Part shown: positions 9,221-17,534 of the stretch, in pieces
How the letters are laid out: every line of letters begins with the position of its first letter
Position numbering within the stretch: the stretch's first letter is position 1
Source: Haladaptatus cibarius D43
Lineage (GTDB): Archaea; Halobacteriota; Halobacteria; Halobacteriales; Haladaptataceae
DNA length: 64,000 bases
Assembly: GCF_000710615.1 (NCBI RefSeq)
Contig: NZ_JDTH01000006.1
Location: 124,001 to 188,000, forward strand
Reading direction: 5' to 3'
Notes under the pieces: model-generated
Told to the model about the DNA's origin: nothing
Database searches by the model: none
The model's input: only the letters and a program-made list of their open reading frames with translations
Translations under genes and position numbers: made by a program

Positions 9221-9527
9221 AACGTATTTTTTGATAGTCGAACTGGTTGCTGAAGCAAGTTATTTTTACTGCAGAACGTGGTTACTGTTGAACTATCCGT
9301 ATGAATTTGGTTCTCTGAATGCTGTATTCACTGGAGACGAGTCGTCTCTGTCCCGTCATCGAGTCCGATTCGAACTGTCTCTGGTCTTTCTCCGCCACAG
9401 TCTCACCGTCGTTCAACAAGCGTCCGAACTAACTGATTCGGGGGAACGATTTCTATACACATAATCCGTTTGTGTCGTACACACAAAACTTAAACAATAT
9501 CCGGTTGACCACTAGAGTGACGTTGTT
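9209..9527. other. Divergent intergenic region upstream of doeA-like gene
   Basis: About 320 bp between amphi-Trp (minus) and the ectoine hydrolase-like gene (plus). It holds the two inverted repeats listed separately and the TATA-like TTAAACAATAT at 9490-9500. A plus-strand frame through it (from 8880) is a shadow of the amphi-Trp gene and is not called. Confidence 0.5.
9469..9487. promoter_or_regulatory. TTTGTGT-N5-ACACAAA inverted repeat (candidate operator)
   Basis: A perfect 7-5-7 inverted repeat lies just upstream of a TATA-like TTAAACAATAT (9490-9500) and 41 bp before the start of the doeA-like gene. The same half-sites form a 7-1-7 repeat at 18062-18076, and one copy sits directly upstream of the aminotransferase start at 15773. 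It is a candidate operator shared by the catabolic island. Confidence 0.5.
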
Positions 9528-10706
9528 ATGCCACAAGCCGTTTTCGACAGAAGCGAATACGAACGGCGGATAGAACGGACGAAAGAACGAATGCGCGAGG
9601 CGGAGTTGGACGCACTCGTCGTTTCCGACCCGTCGAACATGAACTATCTCGCGGGATACGACGGCTGGTCATTCTACGTCCACCAAGCCGTTATCGTCAC
9701 TCACGACCGCGAGGAGCCGGTTTGGATTGGACGAGAGATGGACGCGAACGGCGCACGCGCGACGACGTGGCTTTCCGAGGAGAACATCCGCTCGTACAGC
9801 GACGACCACGTTCAGTCGCCGTACGACCTCCACCCGATGGACTTCTTCGCCGCGATATTGGAAGAACTCGACGCCGACGATGCTCGCATCGGCGTCGAGA
9901 TGGACGCCTATTACTTCACCGCGAAATCCTACACTCGCCTCCAGAAGAATCTCCCCGACGCCGAGTTCGACGACGCCACACTTCTCGTCAACTGGGTTCG
10001 TATCATCAAATCCGAACAGGAGTTGGAGTTCATGCGACAGGCCGCCCGCATCTCCGAAAACGCGATGCGGGCCGGACTCGATGCGGTCGGCGAAGGTGTC
10101 CCCGAATACGAAGTCGCGGCCGAAATCTACGACAGCCTCGTCAGAGGAACGGACGAGTTCGGCGGCGATTACCCCTCCATCGTTCCGCTGATGCCGTCCG
10201 GCGACCACACAGGAACGCCGCATCTCACGTGGACTGACCGCCCCTTCGAGCGCGGCGATCCCGTCATCATCGAACTCTCCGGTTGTCGAAATCGGTATCA
10301 CTCCCCGCTGGCGCGAACGACCTTCGTCGGCGACCCGCCCGACGAGATGCAACGCAGGGCGGAAATCGTCGTCGAAGGACTCGAAGCGGCGCTCGACCAC
10401 GTCGAACCCGGCGTCACCGCCGAATCTGTCGAACGGGCGTGGCGCGACGTTATCGAGAAGTACGACATCGTGAAAGAAGACCGAATCGGTTACTCGATGG
10501 GACTCGGCTATCCGCCGGACTGGGGCGAACACACCGCCAGCCTCCGCCCCGGCGACGAAACGGTGCTCGAAGAGAACATGACCTTCCACTCGATACCGGG
10601 CCTCTGGTTCGACGACTTCGGCGTCGAACTCAGCGAGACGTTCCGCGTTACCGCGAACGGCGCCGAAGTGCTCGCCGAGTTCCCGCGGGAACTCTTCACT
10701 GCCTGA
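9528..10706 (+). CDS. doeA: Ectoine hydrolase-like M24-fold enzyme (DoeA/EutD)
   Basis: A 392-residue creatinase/aminopeptidase-fold protein. Long stretches agree with bacterial ectoine hydrolase as I recall it: SNMNYLAGYDGWSFYVHQ (36-53), MDANGA (71-76), LHPMDFF (101-107), NWVRIIKS (155-162), GGDYPSIVP (212-220), YPPDWGE (328-334), SLRPGDETVLE (338-348) and MTFHSIPGLW (351-360). DoeA opens the ectoine ring to N-acetyl-2,4-diaminobutyrate. The usual M24 metal ligands appear replaced (Glu249 in IIEL, Pro260, no GHGxG), as expected for this non-peptidase branch. It is first in a catabolic island and lies beside an operator-like repeat. The alternative is another creatinase-like amidohydrolase. 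The substrate is inferred from similarity and context. Confidence 0.82.
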   Translation: MPQAVFDRSEYERRIERTKERMREAELDALVVSDPSNMNYLAGYDGWSFYVHQAVIVTHDREEPVWIGREMDANGARATTWLSEENIRSYSDDHVQSPYDLHPMDFFAAILEELDADDARIGVEMDAYYFTAKSYTRLQKNLPDAEFDDATLLVNWVRIIKSEQELEFMRQAARISENAMRAGLDAVGEGVPEYEVAAEIYDSLVRGTDEFGGDYPSIVPLMPSGDHTGTPHLTWTDRPFERGDPVIIELSGCRNRYHSPLARTTFVGDPPDEMQRRAEIVVEGLEAALDHVEPGVTAESVERAWRDVIEKYDIVKEDRIGYSMGLGYPPDWGEHTASLRPGDETVLEENMTFHSIPGLWFDDFGVELSETFRVTANGAEVLAEFPRELFTA

Positions 10707-10751
10707 CGCCCTTCCGTCTCCCATTTCTCGGTTCAGCGCGACATCGTTTCT

Positions 10752-11723
10752 CTACGTCGAATCCGGCGCGAGCACTTGGTTGTCCAGCGTCTCGCCGTCA
10801 GCGAGACGCTGGACGTTTTCCGCGACGATGTCGGCAAGACGCTCCCAGTGGCGCGGCGTGTGTCCGCCGATGTGAGGCGTGATGAGACAGTTTTCGAGGT
10901 TCCAGAGTGGATGGTCTTCCGGCAGTGGTTCGGGGTCGGTCACGTCCAGCGCCGCCCCGCGAATCGCGTTCGACCGGAGTGCGGAAACGAGCGCGTCAGT
11001 ATCGACGATGGGACCGCGCGCGGTGTTGACGAGGACGGCGTTCGTGGGGAGCGTTGCGAACTCCGATTCCCCGACGAGGCCGCGCGTTGTCGCCGTAAGC
11101 GGGCAGGCGATGACGACGTAGTCGCTCCGCGAGAAGGCGTCGTGGATGGCGTCCTCCTCGAAGCCGAGAACTTCGTCCGTCGGGCCGCCCTTCTCCGGCG
11201 AGTACCGAACACCGATTGTTTCGACCTCGAAGCCCTGTAGGCGTTGCACGACTGCTTTTCCGATGGAACCAAGCCCGACGACCGTAACGGTGCCGTCGGT
11301 GAGTTCTCCCGACTGAAAATGCCGCCACTCGGCGCGCTGCTTGCGCCGCCAGCCTTCGTGGAGGCGGCGCGCGAAGACGAGCATGTTGCCGATGGCTTGC
11401 TCGGCGATTCCGGGCGCGTGGATTCCGCCAGCGTTCGTCACGGCGATGCCGCGTTCCGCGAAGGCGTCCATCGGAACGTGGTCGGTTCCGGCGAAGGTGC
11501 ACGCGAACAGTTCGAGTTGCTCGGCGCGGGCGAGGAGGGTTTCGTCAACTGTGATGCCGGTGACGACCCGCGCGTCGGCGACGAGTTCGCGTTCCTGTTT
11601 TGGTGTCCGGGCGAGCGCAACTGTTCGGTCGGGAAGACGTTCGCGCAACGCCTCGGCGTACGATTCCATCGAGAGTCCTTCCGTCCCCTCGCGGAGGACG
11701 GTTATATCCGGGTTTGTACTCAT
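10752..11723 (-). CDS. D-2-hydroxyacid dehydrogenase
   Basis: A 323-residue NAD(P)-dependent D-2-hydroxyacid dehydrogenase. The Rossmann motif VVGLGSIGKAVVQRLQGF lies near residue 149. The catalytic trio is visible as Arg in VLVNTARGPIVDTDAL, Glu in VTDPEPLPEDHPLW and His in TPHIGGHTPRHW. The enzyme interconverts a 2-oxoacid and a D-2-hydroxyacid. It is convergent with the doeA-like gene and divergent from the M20/lyase pair. It may handle a 2-oxoacid formed by the PLP enzymes of the island, but no specific substrate can be read. Its 3' end encodes a perfect 14-bp hairpin (10782-10814). Confidence 0.88.
   Translation of the reverse strand: MSTNPDITVLREGTEGLSMESYAEALRERLPDRTVALARTPKQERELVADARVVTGITVDETLLARAEQLELFACTFAGTDHVPMDAFAERGIAVTNAGGIHAPGIAEQAIGNMLVFARRLHEGWRRKQRAEWRHFQSGELTDGTVTVVGLGSIGKAVVQRLQGFEVETIGVRYSPEKGGPTDEVLGFEEDAIHDAFSRSDYVVIACPLTATTRGLVGESEFATLPTNAVLVNTARGPIVDTDALVSALRSNAIRGAALDVTDPEPLPEDHPLWNLENCLITPHIGGHTPRHWERLADIVAENVQRLADGETLDNQVLAPDST
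10782..10814. repeat. Perfect 14-bp intragenic inverted repeat
   Basis: GTCCAGCGTCTCGC, five bases, then its exact reverse complement GCGAGACGCTGGAC. It lies inside the last 70 bases of the hydroxyacid dehydrogenase coding region and encodes part of NVQRLADGETLDN. It could form a strong hairpin near the 3' end of the mRNA. Confidence 0.8.
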
Positions 11724-11854
11724 TCTTTCACCACCGCGTCAGCCGACGCGAATCGATAATCGATCCATTGTCACTGTCCACCTTAGCCCTTTGTGTAGTC
11801 GATGTCCACGAAAAGCGTTTACAATTAAGTGTGTTGAGAGTGTCACTGTCACAC

Positions 11855-13135
11855 ATGGCCGAATCGATACGAGAACGCCTCTCCGATGTTCGGCGCGAGT
11901 TCCACCGCTATCCGGAGCCTGCGTGGTGCGAGTTCCACACGACACACCGACTCGTCGAAGAACTACGCGCAATCGGCGTTGACGAACTCGCCGTCGGAAC
12001 CGAAGTGTACGACAGCGACGACCGGATGGCTGTTCCCGAAGCGGACGAGATAGAACGGTGGTACGAAACGGCGCTCGAACGCGGTGCTGACTCCGACCTC
12101 CTCGACGAAATGGCGGGCGGAAATACGGGCGTCGTCGCCGTCCTCGATAGGGATTCCGGGCCGACGGTCGGAGTTCGGGTTGACATCGACGCCCTGTTCA
12201 TCGAGGAATCGACCGCGGACGACCACGTACCTGCGGCGGAAGGGTTCCGATCTGAAGGCGACGGAACCATGCACGCTTGCGGACACGATACCCACATGAC
12301 GTGGGGACTCGCCACCCTCGAAGCTATCAAGGAGAGCGACTTCGAGGGGAAACTCGTCGTCTTCTTCCAACCCGCCGAGGAGGTGTCGGGTGGCGGCCAT
12401 CCGATAGCCGAAAGCCGGTTCGCGGACGACCTCGACTATCTCTTCGCCGTCCACGTCGGCCTCGACCACCCGACCGGCGAAGTCGTCGCTGGCATCGAGC
12501 GACCGCTCGCCATGTGCCACCTCGACGTGACGTTCGAGGGAACGTCGGCGCACGCGGGGAAAGCGCCCGAAGAGGGGGACAACGCGATGCAGGCGCTCGG
12601 CACCGCCATCCAGAACGCTTACGCCATTCCTCGCCATTCTGAGGGAATGACCCGTGTCAACCTCGGGAAGGCCGAAGCGGGCACCGCGAGCAACATCATC
12701 GCCGAACGGGCGCACATCGCGGCGGAGGCACGCGGGGAGACGACCGAACTGAAAGAGTACATGAAATCCCGCCTGACGAGGACGCTCGAATCCGCCGCCG
12801 AGATGCACGGTTGCGACGCGGACATCGACGTGGTGAGCGAATCGCCGCGCGCCGACAGCGACCCTGAACTCGTGGAGGTGGTTGCAGACGTGGCCCGCGG
12901 CGTCGATGGCGTGGATTCGGTCGTCCCGACCGCGGATTTCGGTGCTAGCGAGGACGTGACGTTTCTGATGGAACGGGTACAACAAGAAGGCGGTTTGGCG
13001 ACGTATCTCATCGTCGGCACTGACCATCCGACGAGTCATCACACTCCGACGTTCGACGTGGACGAACGAAGTCTCGGTATCGGCGTCGAGGTGCTGACGA
13101 ACTCGATACTCGCCGTCGCGGCGGACGAGCGATGA
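11855..13135 (+). CDS. M20 family amidohydrolase, AbgA-like; candidate N-acetyl-diaminobutyrate deacetylase
   Basis: A 426-residue M20D zinc amidohydrolase: RREFHRYPEPAWCEF at the N-terminus, VDIDALFIEES (109-119), MHACGHDTHM (139-148; Cys142 and His144 as metal ligands), QPAEEVSGGG, the lid domain with FEGTSAHAGKAPEEGDNAMQ, and HHTPTFDVDE near the end. It resembles AbgA and indole-3-acetyl-amino-acid hydrolases, and carries an acidic insert at about 50-90. I chose ATG 11855 because upstream codons overlap the divergent gene. Its stop overlaps the next start (ATGA), so the two are translated together. In this context it may replace bacterial DoeB, which belongs to a different fold; this is inference. 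Confidence 0.85.
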   Translation: MAESIRERLSDVRREFHRYPEPAWCEFHTTHRLVEELRAIGVDELAVGTEVYDSDDRMAVPEADEIERWYETALERGADSDLLDEMAGGNTGVVAVLDRDSGPTVGVRVDIDALFIEESTADDHVPAAEGFRSEGDGTMHACGHDTHMTWGLATLEAIKESDFEGKLVVFFQPAEEVSGGGHPIAESRFADDLDYLFAVHVGLDHPTGEVVAGIERPLAMCHLDVTFEGTSAHAGKAPEEGDNAMQALGTAIQNAYAIPRHSEGMTRVNLGKAEAGTASNIIAERAHIAAEARGETTELKEYMKSRLTRTLESAAEMHGCDADIDVVSESPRADSDPELVEVVADVARGVDGVDSVVPTADFGASEDVTFLMERVQQEGGLATYLIVGTDHPTSHHTPTFDVDERSLGIGVEVLTNSILAVAADER

Positions 13136-14418
13136 GTTCCGACGGGCCGAACGATGGAATTTCCGACGCCGACGGGATTCCGACCGCGGAGGAGGTCGTC
13201 ACGCTCGCCGACGTGGAAACTGCACGGAACCGCCTCGAAGAGGTGGTTCACCGCACGCCCCTCGACGGTTCGACGACGTTCGCGGAGCGAAGCGGAGCAG
13301 CGTCGGTCGGACTCAAACTGGAGAACGTGCAGCGAACCGGGTCGTTCAAAATCCGCGGCGCGTACAACGCGATGGCCCAACTTTCGCCTGCGGAGTGCGA
13401 GCGCGGCGTCGTCGCGTCGAGCGCGGGCAATCACGCCCAAGGAGTCGCCCTCGCAGGGCGACTCCTCGACATCGAGACGACCATCGTCGTCCCCGAGGTA
13501 ACCCCCTCCGCGAAGCGAGAAGCGACTCGCGGGTACGGCGCCGAGATCGTCGTCTCCGGCGACATCTACGAACGCTCCTACGAGCACGCCCTCGACCTCG
13601 CCGACGAGGACGGACTGACGTTCGTCCATCCGTTCAACGACGAGAGAATAATTGCCGGACAGGGAACCGTCGGCCTCGAACTGCTCGAACAGTTCCCCGA
13701 ACTGGACACCGTCCTCGTCTCCATCGGCGGCGGCGGGTTGATTTCCGGCATCGCAACCGTACTCAAGGCCCACGACCCGGATTTCCGGGTCGTGGGCGTC
13801 CAGCCCGAGGGAGCGTTCCACGCTAAACCGTCGCTCGAACGCGGCGAAATCCACGAACTTTCCGACGTAAACACCGTCGCGGAGGGCATCGCCGACGCAC
13901 GCTTATTGGAGAAAACCTTCGCCGTCGTCCGCGAGCGCGTGGACGACGTGGTCAGCGTCAGCGACCGTGAGATGAGCGTCGCCGTGACGCTCCTCGCCGA
14001 ACGCGCCAAAACCGTCGCCGAGACTGCTGGCGCAGCGCCGCTCGCGGCGCTCCTCTCCGGCGCAGTGGACGTGGAGGATGAGAACGTCGCCGTCGTCGTC
14101 TCGGGCGGAAACGTGAATCTCGCGGAGCACGCCGAACTGACGCGCACTGGACGAATGGAACTCGGACGATACGCCGAGGCGCGCCTCGGCGTTGACGACT
14201 GGCCGACGGTTCTCGACACCCTCGGGGCGATATTCGACCGTCACGGCGCAGAACTCGACGTCTTGGAACGCGCTCGCCGCACCGCCGCGGACGACCCGAG
14301 TCGAACGCCCGTGATTGTCGGTATGGAGGGAAACGGGCCAGACCATCTTTCGGACATCCTGAATGCGTTGAACGAACGGGGCGAAATTTCGGTCGAAAAC
14401 AGTACGCTCGATAGCTGA
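13132..14418 (+). CDS. Threonine ammonia-lyase-like PLP enzyme (IlvA/EutB type)
   Basis: A 428-residue fold-type II PLP enzyme. Lys in VQRTGSFKIRGAYNAM binds PLP, SSAGNHAQGVALAG holds the phosphate/substrate Asn, and VSIGGGGLISGIATVLK is the glycine-rich loop. The last 80 residues look like a degenerate ACT-type domain (MELGRYAEARLGVDDWPTVLD). The family deaminates threonine or serine; EutB of ectoine clusters is a relative thought to act on hydroxy-diaminobutyrate. ATGA overlap with the upstream M20 gene indicates coupled translation. A role in ordinary isoleucine synthesis is the main alternative. The coding region holds at least four perfect inverted repeats. Confidence 0.85.
   Translation: MSSDGPNDGISDADGIPTAEEVVTLADVETARNRLEEVVHRTPLDGSTTFAERSGAASVGLKLENVQRTGSFKIRGAYNAMAQLSPAECERGVVASSAGNHAQGVALAGRLLDIETTIVVPEVTPSAKREATRGYGAEIVVSGDIYERSYEHALDLADEDGLTFVHPFNDERIIAGQGTVGLELLEQFPELDTVLVSIGGGGLISGIATVLKAHDPDFRVVGVQPEGAFHAKPSLERGEIHELSDVNTVAEGIADARLLEKTFAVVRERVDDVVSVSDREMSVAVTLLAERAKTVAETAGAAPLAALLSGAVDVEDENVAVVVSGGNVNLAEHAELTRTGRMELGRYAEARLGVDDWPTVLDTLGAIFDRHGAELDVLERARRTAADDPSRTPVIVGMEGNGPDHLSDILNALNERGEISVENSTLDS
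13440..13466. repeat. Perfect 12-bp intragenic inverted repeat
   Basis: AGGAGTCGCCCT, loop CGC, then AGGGCGACTCCT. It is inside the PLP-lyase gene at the codons for GVALAGRLLD, just after the conserved SSAGNHAQ motif. Confidence 0.8.
13768..13797. repeat. Perfect 14-bp intragenic inverted repeat with 2-nt loop
   Basis: GCCCACGACCCGGA, TT, then TCCGGGTCGTGGGC. It encodes AHDPDFRVVG in the PLP-lyase. The stem is fully complementary and GC-rich. Confidence 0.85.
14034..14051. repeat. 8-bp intragenic inverted repeat
   Basis: AGCGCCGC, TC, then GCGGCGCT, within the PLP-lyase gene. It is short and less telling alone, but it is the third of four in the same gene. Confidence 0.55.
14171..14192. repeat. 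22-bp perfect palindrome in PLP-lyase gene
   Basis: ACGCCGAGGCG followed directly by CGCCTCGGCGT, with no spacer, encoding part of YAEARLGVDD. A protein-binding site, a cruciform-forming site or codon constraint are all possible. Confidence 0.8.
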
Positions 14419-14432
14419 GGTCACTTTAGTGC

Positions 14433-15773
14433 TCACGCCGCCTCGATGGCGTCGTTCAGAATGCTGATACCGAGTTCGATTTCGCGCTCGGTCGAATCCA
14501 GCGGCGGGAGCAGGCGGATGGTTTTCTCGCCACATCCGAGGGTGAGCATCCCGCGTTTTAGTGCTTCCTTGACGACCGAATCGCGTCGCTCCGCCGTGTC
14601 AAACTCAACGGCGAGCATCAACCCTTTTCCGCGCACGTCGTCAACTTTTGAGGAGTCGCCGTCGCGAAGCAACTCTTTGGCCTGCCGACCGCGTTCGGTC
14701 GCGTTTTCGAGCAGGTCGTACTCTTCGATGGCTTCCAGCGTGAGCGCACCCTGCATCGACGACAGGAGGTCGCCGCCGCCGAACGTCGAGCCTAACCGAT
14801 TCTTCTCCGAGGGGAAGACGTCCGAGCGCGAAATGGTCGCACCGACGCGGAGGGCTTTCGCGCTGGCGATAACGTCGGGTTCGATTGGGTAGTGGTCGGA
14901 TGCCCACATTTTCCCGGTTCGACCGACGCCTGACTGGATTTCGTCCACGACCAGCGGAATGTCGTACGTCTCACAGACATCGCCTACTTCCGCCATGAAC
15001 TCGGTGCTCGGGAACCGATAGCCGCCGACACCTTGTATCGGCTCTATGACCACAAACGCCACCTCGTCAGGGTTGACGTGGCCACCCTCGGGCTGGAGCA
15101 CGTTCCGGAGCCGTGAGTCGTCTCCCGCGAAGAATCCGCAATCGCAGGTTTCGGCGGTGCAGTCGCGGTCGTCGCAGAACGGAACTGTGCGAACTCCGGC
15201 GATTTCGGGGTAGTGGCGCGTGTAGACTTCGTTCGAGCGAGTGAGGGAGAGGGTGCCGAGCGTCCGGCCGTGAAAGCTTCCATCGAACGCGAAGGCGTAT
15301 TTGGCAGGGGGATTCCGGTCGTGGGTTATCTTCATCGCGTTTTCCATCGCCTCTGCGCCGGAGTTCGAGAGAAAGACGGTGTCCATCCCGTACTGGCTGG
15401 AGACGGAAACGAGCTTCTCGACGAGATGGCTCGACGCCGGAAAATCAGCGGTTTCCGGACTCTCTCCGGCACCGAAATACATGTCCTGTCCGGCGATTTT
15501 CATCGGTTCGACCAGCGAAAATTCGCGGAGTTTTCCGAGAATTTTCTCGTTGTTGTATCCGAGCGGTGCCGCACCGATATGACAGGTAAAATCGAGGAGG
15601 ACGTTACCGTCCACGTCGGAGACGAACGGCCCGTCCGCTTCGCCCGTCACGTCCCAGACGAACTCGTGTGAAAACTCGCTCGGTGCCGCGTGTTCGTGGT
15701 GGAACTCGATCCACTGCTGTGCGTTCTTCCCCGGAAACGCGCCAACGTCGGGTTGTTCCGTATCCCTATCCAT
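14433..15773 (-). CDS. Class III aminotransferase (candidate diaminobutyrate/omega-amino acid transaminase)
   Basis: A 446-residue PLP fold-type I class III transaminase. FLSNSGAEAMENAMK and FDGSFHGRTLG bind cofactor phosphate, VVDEIQSGVGRTGKMW carries the PLP-contacting Asp, and the Schiff-base Lys is in IASAKALRVG. The family acts on omega-amino groups (GABA, lysine, diaminobutyrate). Four Cys in DDRDCTAETCDCGF form an unusual insert. I prefer ATG 15773 over 15779 because TTTGTGT lies directly upstream, as in the gene at 18077. In the island it could perform the DoeD step, diaminobutyrate to aspartate semialdehyde; this is inference. Confidence 0.82.
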   Translation of the reverse strand: MDRDTEQPDVGAFPGKNAQQWIEFHHEHAAPSEFSHEFVWDVTGEADGPFVSDVDGNVLLDFTCHIGAAPLGYNNEKILGKLREFSLVEPMKIAGQDMYFGAGESPETADFPASSHLVEKLVSVSSQYGMDTVFLSNSGAEAMENAMKITHDRNPPAKYAFAFDGSFHGRTLGTLSLTRSNEVYTRHYPEIAGVRTVPFCDDRDCTAETCDCGFFAGDDSRLRNVLQPEGGHVNPDEVAFVVIEPIQGVGGYRFPSTEFMAEVGDVCETYDIPLVVDEIQSGVGRTGKMWASDHYPIEPDVIASAKALRVGATISRSDVFPSEKNRLGSTFGGGDLLSSMQGALTLEAIEEYDLLENATERGRQAKELLRDGDSSKVDDVRGKGLMLAVEFDTAERRDSVVKEALKRGMLTLGCGEKTIRLLPPLDSTEREIELGISILNDAIEAA

Positions 15774-15791
15774 ACACAAAGTTCGTATATC
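15774..15791 (-). promoter_or_regulatory. ACACAAA half-site directly upstream of aminotransferase start
   Basis: Read on the minus strand, the bases before ATG are ATACGAACTTTGTGT. The TTTGTGT half-site is followed at once by ATG, exactly as at 18070-18079. The other half is imperfect. It belongs to the candidate regulon described for 9469-9487. Confidence 0.4.
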
Positions 15792-15828
15792 CCATTATTA
15801 AAAGTTGTTGTCGGTTCTGTGAGAGTAG

Positions 15829-15859
15829 CCGACCGCCGGTTTGTCCGGCGGTCGGTTTT
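15829..15859. terminator. 11-bp GC hairpin with T-run
   Basis: CCGACCGCCGG, loop TTTGT, then CCGGCGGTCGG and TTTT. It lies between the BCCT transporter stop and the aminotransferase start. The T-run is on the plus strand, whereas both genes run on the minus strand, so it may separate or attenuate the two transcripts rather than act as a simple terminator. Confidence 0.5.
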
Positions 15860-15902
15860 CGTTGGCGGTCTGTCTTCGTTGGTTGTTGTCTGTCGTTGTC
15901 TC

Positions 15903-17534
15903 TCAGTCGTCGTCAGCAGTCGGCGGTTGTTTGGGGGAACTACCCGGTTGCTCCGCCTCGGACGAACCGATGAGTCTCGTCTGGTCTTGTAGCAACACGC
16001 GGCCGTACTCCGAACTGAACTCCCTGATGAGGCCGAGCATTGCGATAAAGCAGACGAATGCGAACGGCGCACCCGTGATGATGGCCGCCGACTGAAGCGC
16101 GCTGACGCCGCCGAGGGTCATGAGAATCGCGGCGGTCATTCCCAAAACGACCCCCCAGAAGATTCGATTGATGCTCGATGGGTGCGCTTTGCCGCCGGTG
16201 GTCATCATCGACACCGCGAGGGTAGAGGAGTCGGCCGACGTGATGAAGAAGGTGGTTACGAGAATCATGAACGCAATCATGAACATCGACCCCATCGGGA
16301 ACGCCTCGAACAGGGCGAATCCGGCGACTGAGGCCCCGTTTTCGTTGACTGGCCCGAGGATTTCTGCGATGCCGTTGTGCTGTGCCCAGACTGCCGACCC
16401 ACCGACGATGGTGAACCACGGAATCGTCGCCGCCGACGTTGCGACGATGCCGGTGAAGGCGACCTCGCGGACGGTTCGCCCGCGCGAGATGCGCGCGATG
16501 AACAGTCCCGCGAACGGCGACCACGAGAGCGCCCACGCCCAGTAGAACACCGTCCACGTGTTAGCCCACTCTGTTCCACCTTCGACGCCCGCCCCGGTGA
16601 ACAGACTCATCGAGACGAAGTCGGTAATCATGCCGCCGACGGCTTGCGTTCCGAGCAACACGAGGAAAACCGACGGGCCGACGATGAACGTCATCAGCAT
16701 GAGGACGACGAAGAGAATCATGTTGAAGTTCGAAAGCCGACGAATACCTCGGTTCACTCCGAGCACCATCGACAGCGTGAACAGCAGCGTCATCATCGTC
16801 ACGACGAGGATGACGCCGGTCGTTCCCAAGTCGATTCCCCACTGATAGTCCAATCCGGTGATGAACTGACTGCCGATAAAGCCGAGTGACGTCGCCACGC
16901 CGCCGATGGTTGCGAAGACGGCGATGACGTCGATGAACTTCGCGGTGATGCCGTCTAAATTGTCCTTACCGAGAACCGGCGTGAGCGCCGACGAAACCCG
17001 GAGCGGGACGTTGTCGTAGTTGTAGGCGAAGTAGCCGATAGCGATTCCCATGATGGTGAAGACGGCCAATTGTGGGAGCGCCCAGTGGAAGAGCGTCTGT
17101 TGAACCGCGATGGTCATCGCCTCGGCGGAGCCACTCGAGACGTCGAACAGCGGCGACGGATTATCGTAGTAGAACAGCGCTTCAGTTGGGCCCCAGAAGA
17201 CGACGCCAGCGGCGAACCCCGCCGAATATAGCATCGCAAAGAACGATAAGAAACTGTACTCCGGCGGGTCGTCGCCGAATTTGATGTTCCCCCACGGCCC
17301 GACGATGAGGAACAGGAGGAAGATAACGACGAGGAAGACGATGAGCAACAGCGCCCAGTTGAGATACTGGTTCATCACGCCGTTGGCGGCGTCGATGCCG
17401 TTCTGAACCGTGCTCGGACTGATGAAGTACAGAGCGATTATGCCGACCGTCAGACCGGCACCAAAGAGGAAAACAAACGGGTCGAGTTCCTCGCGGAAAC
17501 GTCCGATTGCACCCGGTTCGTCGGCGTTGCTCAC
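15903..17534 (-). CDS. BCCT family compatible-solute transporter
   Basis: A 543-residue betaine/carnitine/choline family transporter with 12 hydrophobic helices. The substrate-site helix contains WTVFYWAWALSWSPFAGLFIARISRGR, including the aromatic WAWxxSWxP core that binds quaternary ammonium or ectoine ligands, and MLYSAGFAAGVVFWGPTEAL is the Gly-rich first repeat. It starts with GTG. The N-terminal tail is short and the C-terminal tail lacks the long basic osmosensor helix of BetP, which fits a nutritional importer. Sodium-coupled import of ectoine or betaine from the medium is the expected role. It lies upstream of the aminotransferase on the same strand. Confidence 0.92.
   Translation of the reverse strand: MSNADEPGAIGRFREELDPFVFLFGAGLTVGIIALYFISPSTVQNGIDAANGVMNQYLNWALLLIVFLVVIFLLFLIVGPWGNIKFGDDPPEYSFLSFFAMLYSAGFAAGVVFWGPTEALFYYDNPSPLFDVSSGSAEAMTIAVQQTLFHWALPQLAVFTIMGIAIGYFAYNYDNVPLRVSSALTPVLGKDNLDGITAKFIDVIAVFATIGGVATSLGFIGSQFITGLDYQWGIDLGTTGVILVVTMMTLLFTLSMVLGVNRGIRRLSNFNMILFVVLMLMTFIVGPSVFLVLLGTQAVGGMITDFVSMSLFTGAGVEGGTEWANTWTVFYWAWALSWSPFAGLFIARISRGRTVREVAFTGIVATSAATIPWFTIVGGSAVWAQHNGIAEILGPVNENGASVAGFALFEAFPMGSMFMIAFMILVTTFFITSADSSTLAVSMMTTGGKAHPSSINRIFWGVVLGMTAAILMTLGGVSALQSAAIITGAPFAFVCFIAMLGLIREFSSEYGRVLLQDQTRLIGSSEAEQPGSSPKQPPTADDD

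Noticed and set aside
9867-9899. 11-bp inverted repeat with an 11-nt loop in the doeA-like gene
   Set aside because: The longer loop and Asp/Val/Glu codon bias make chance pairing likely.
9669-10724. Minus-strand frame opposite the doeA-like gene
   Set aside because: A shadow of the coding strand, with no family pattern.
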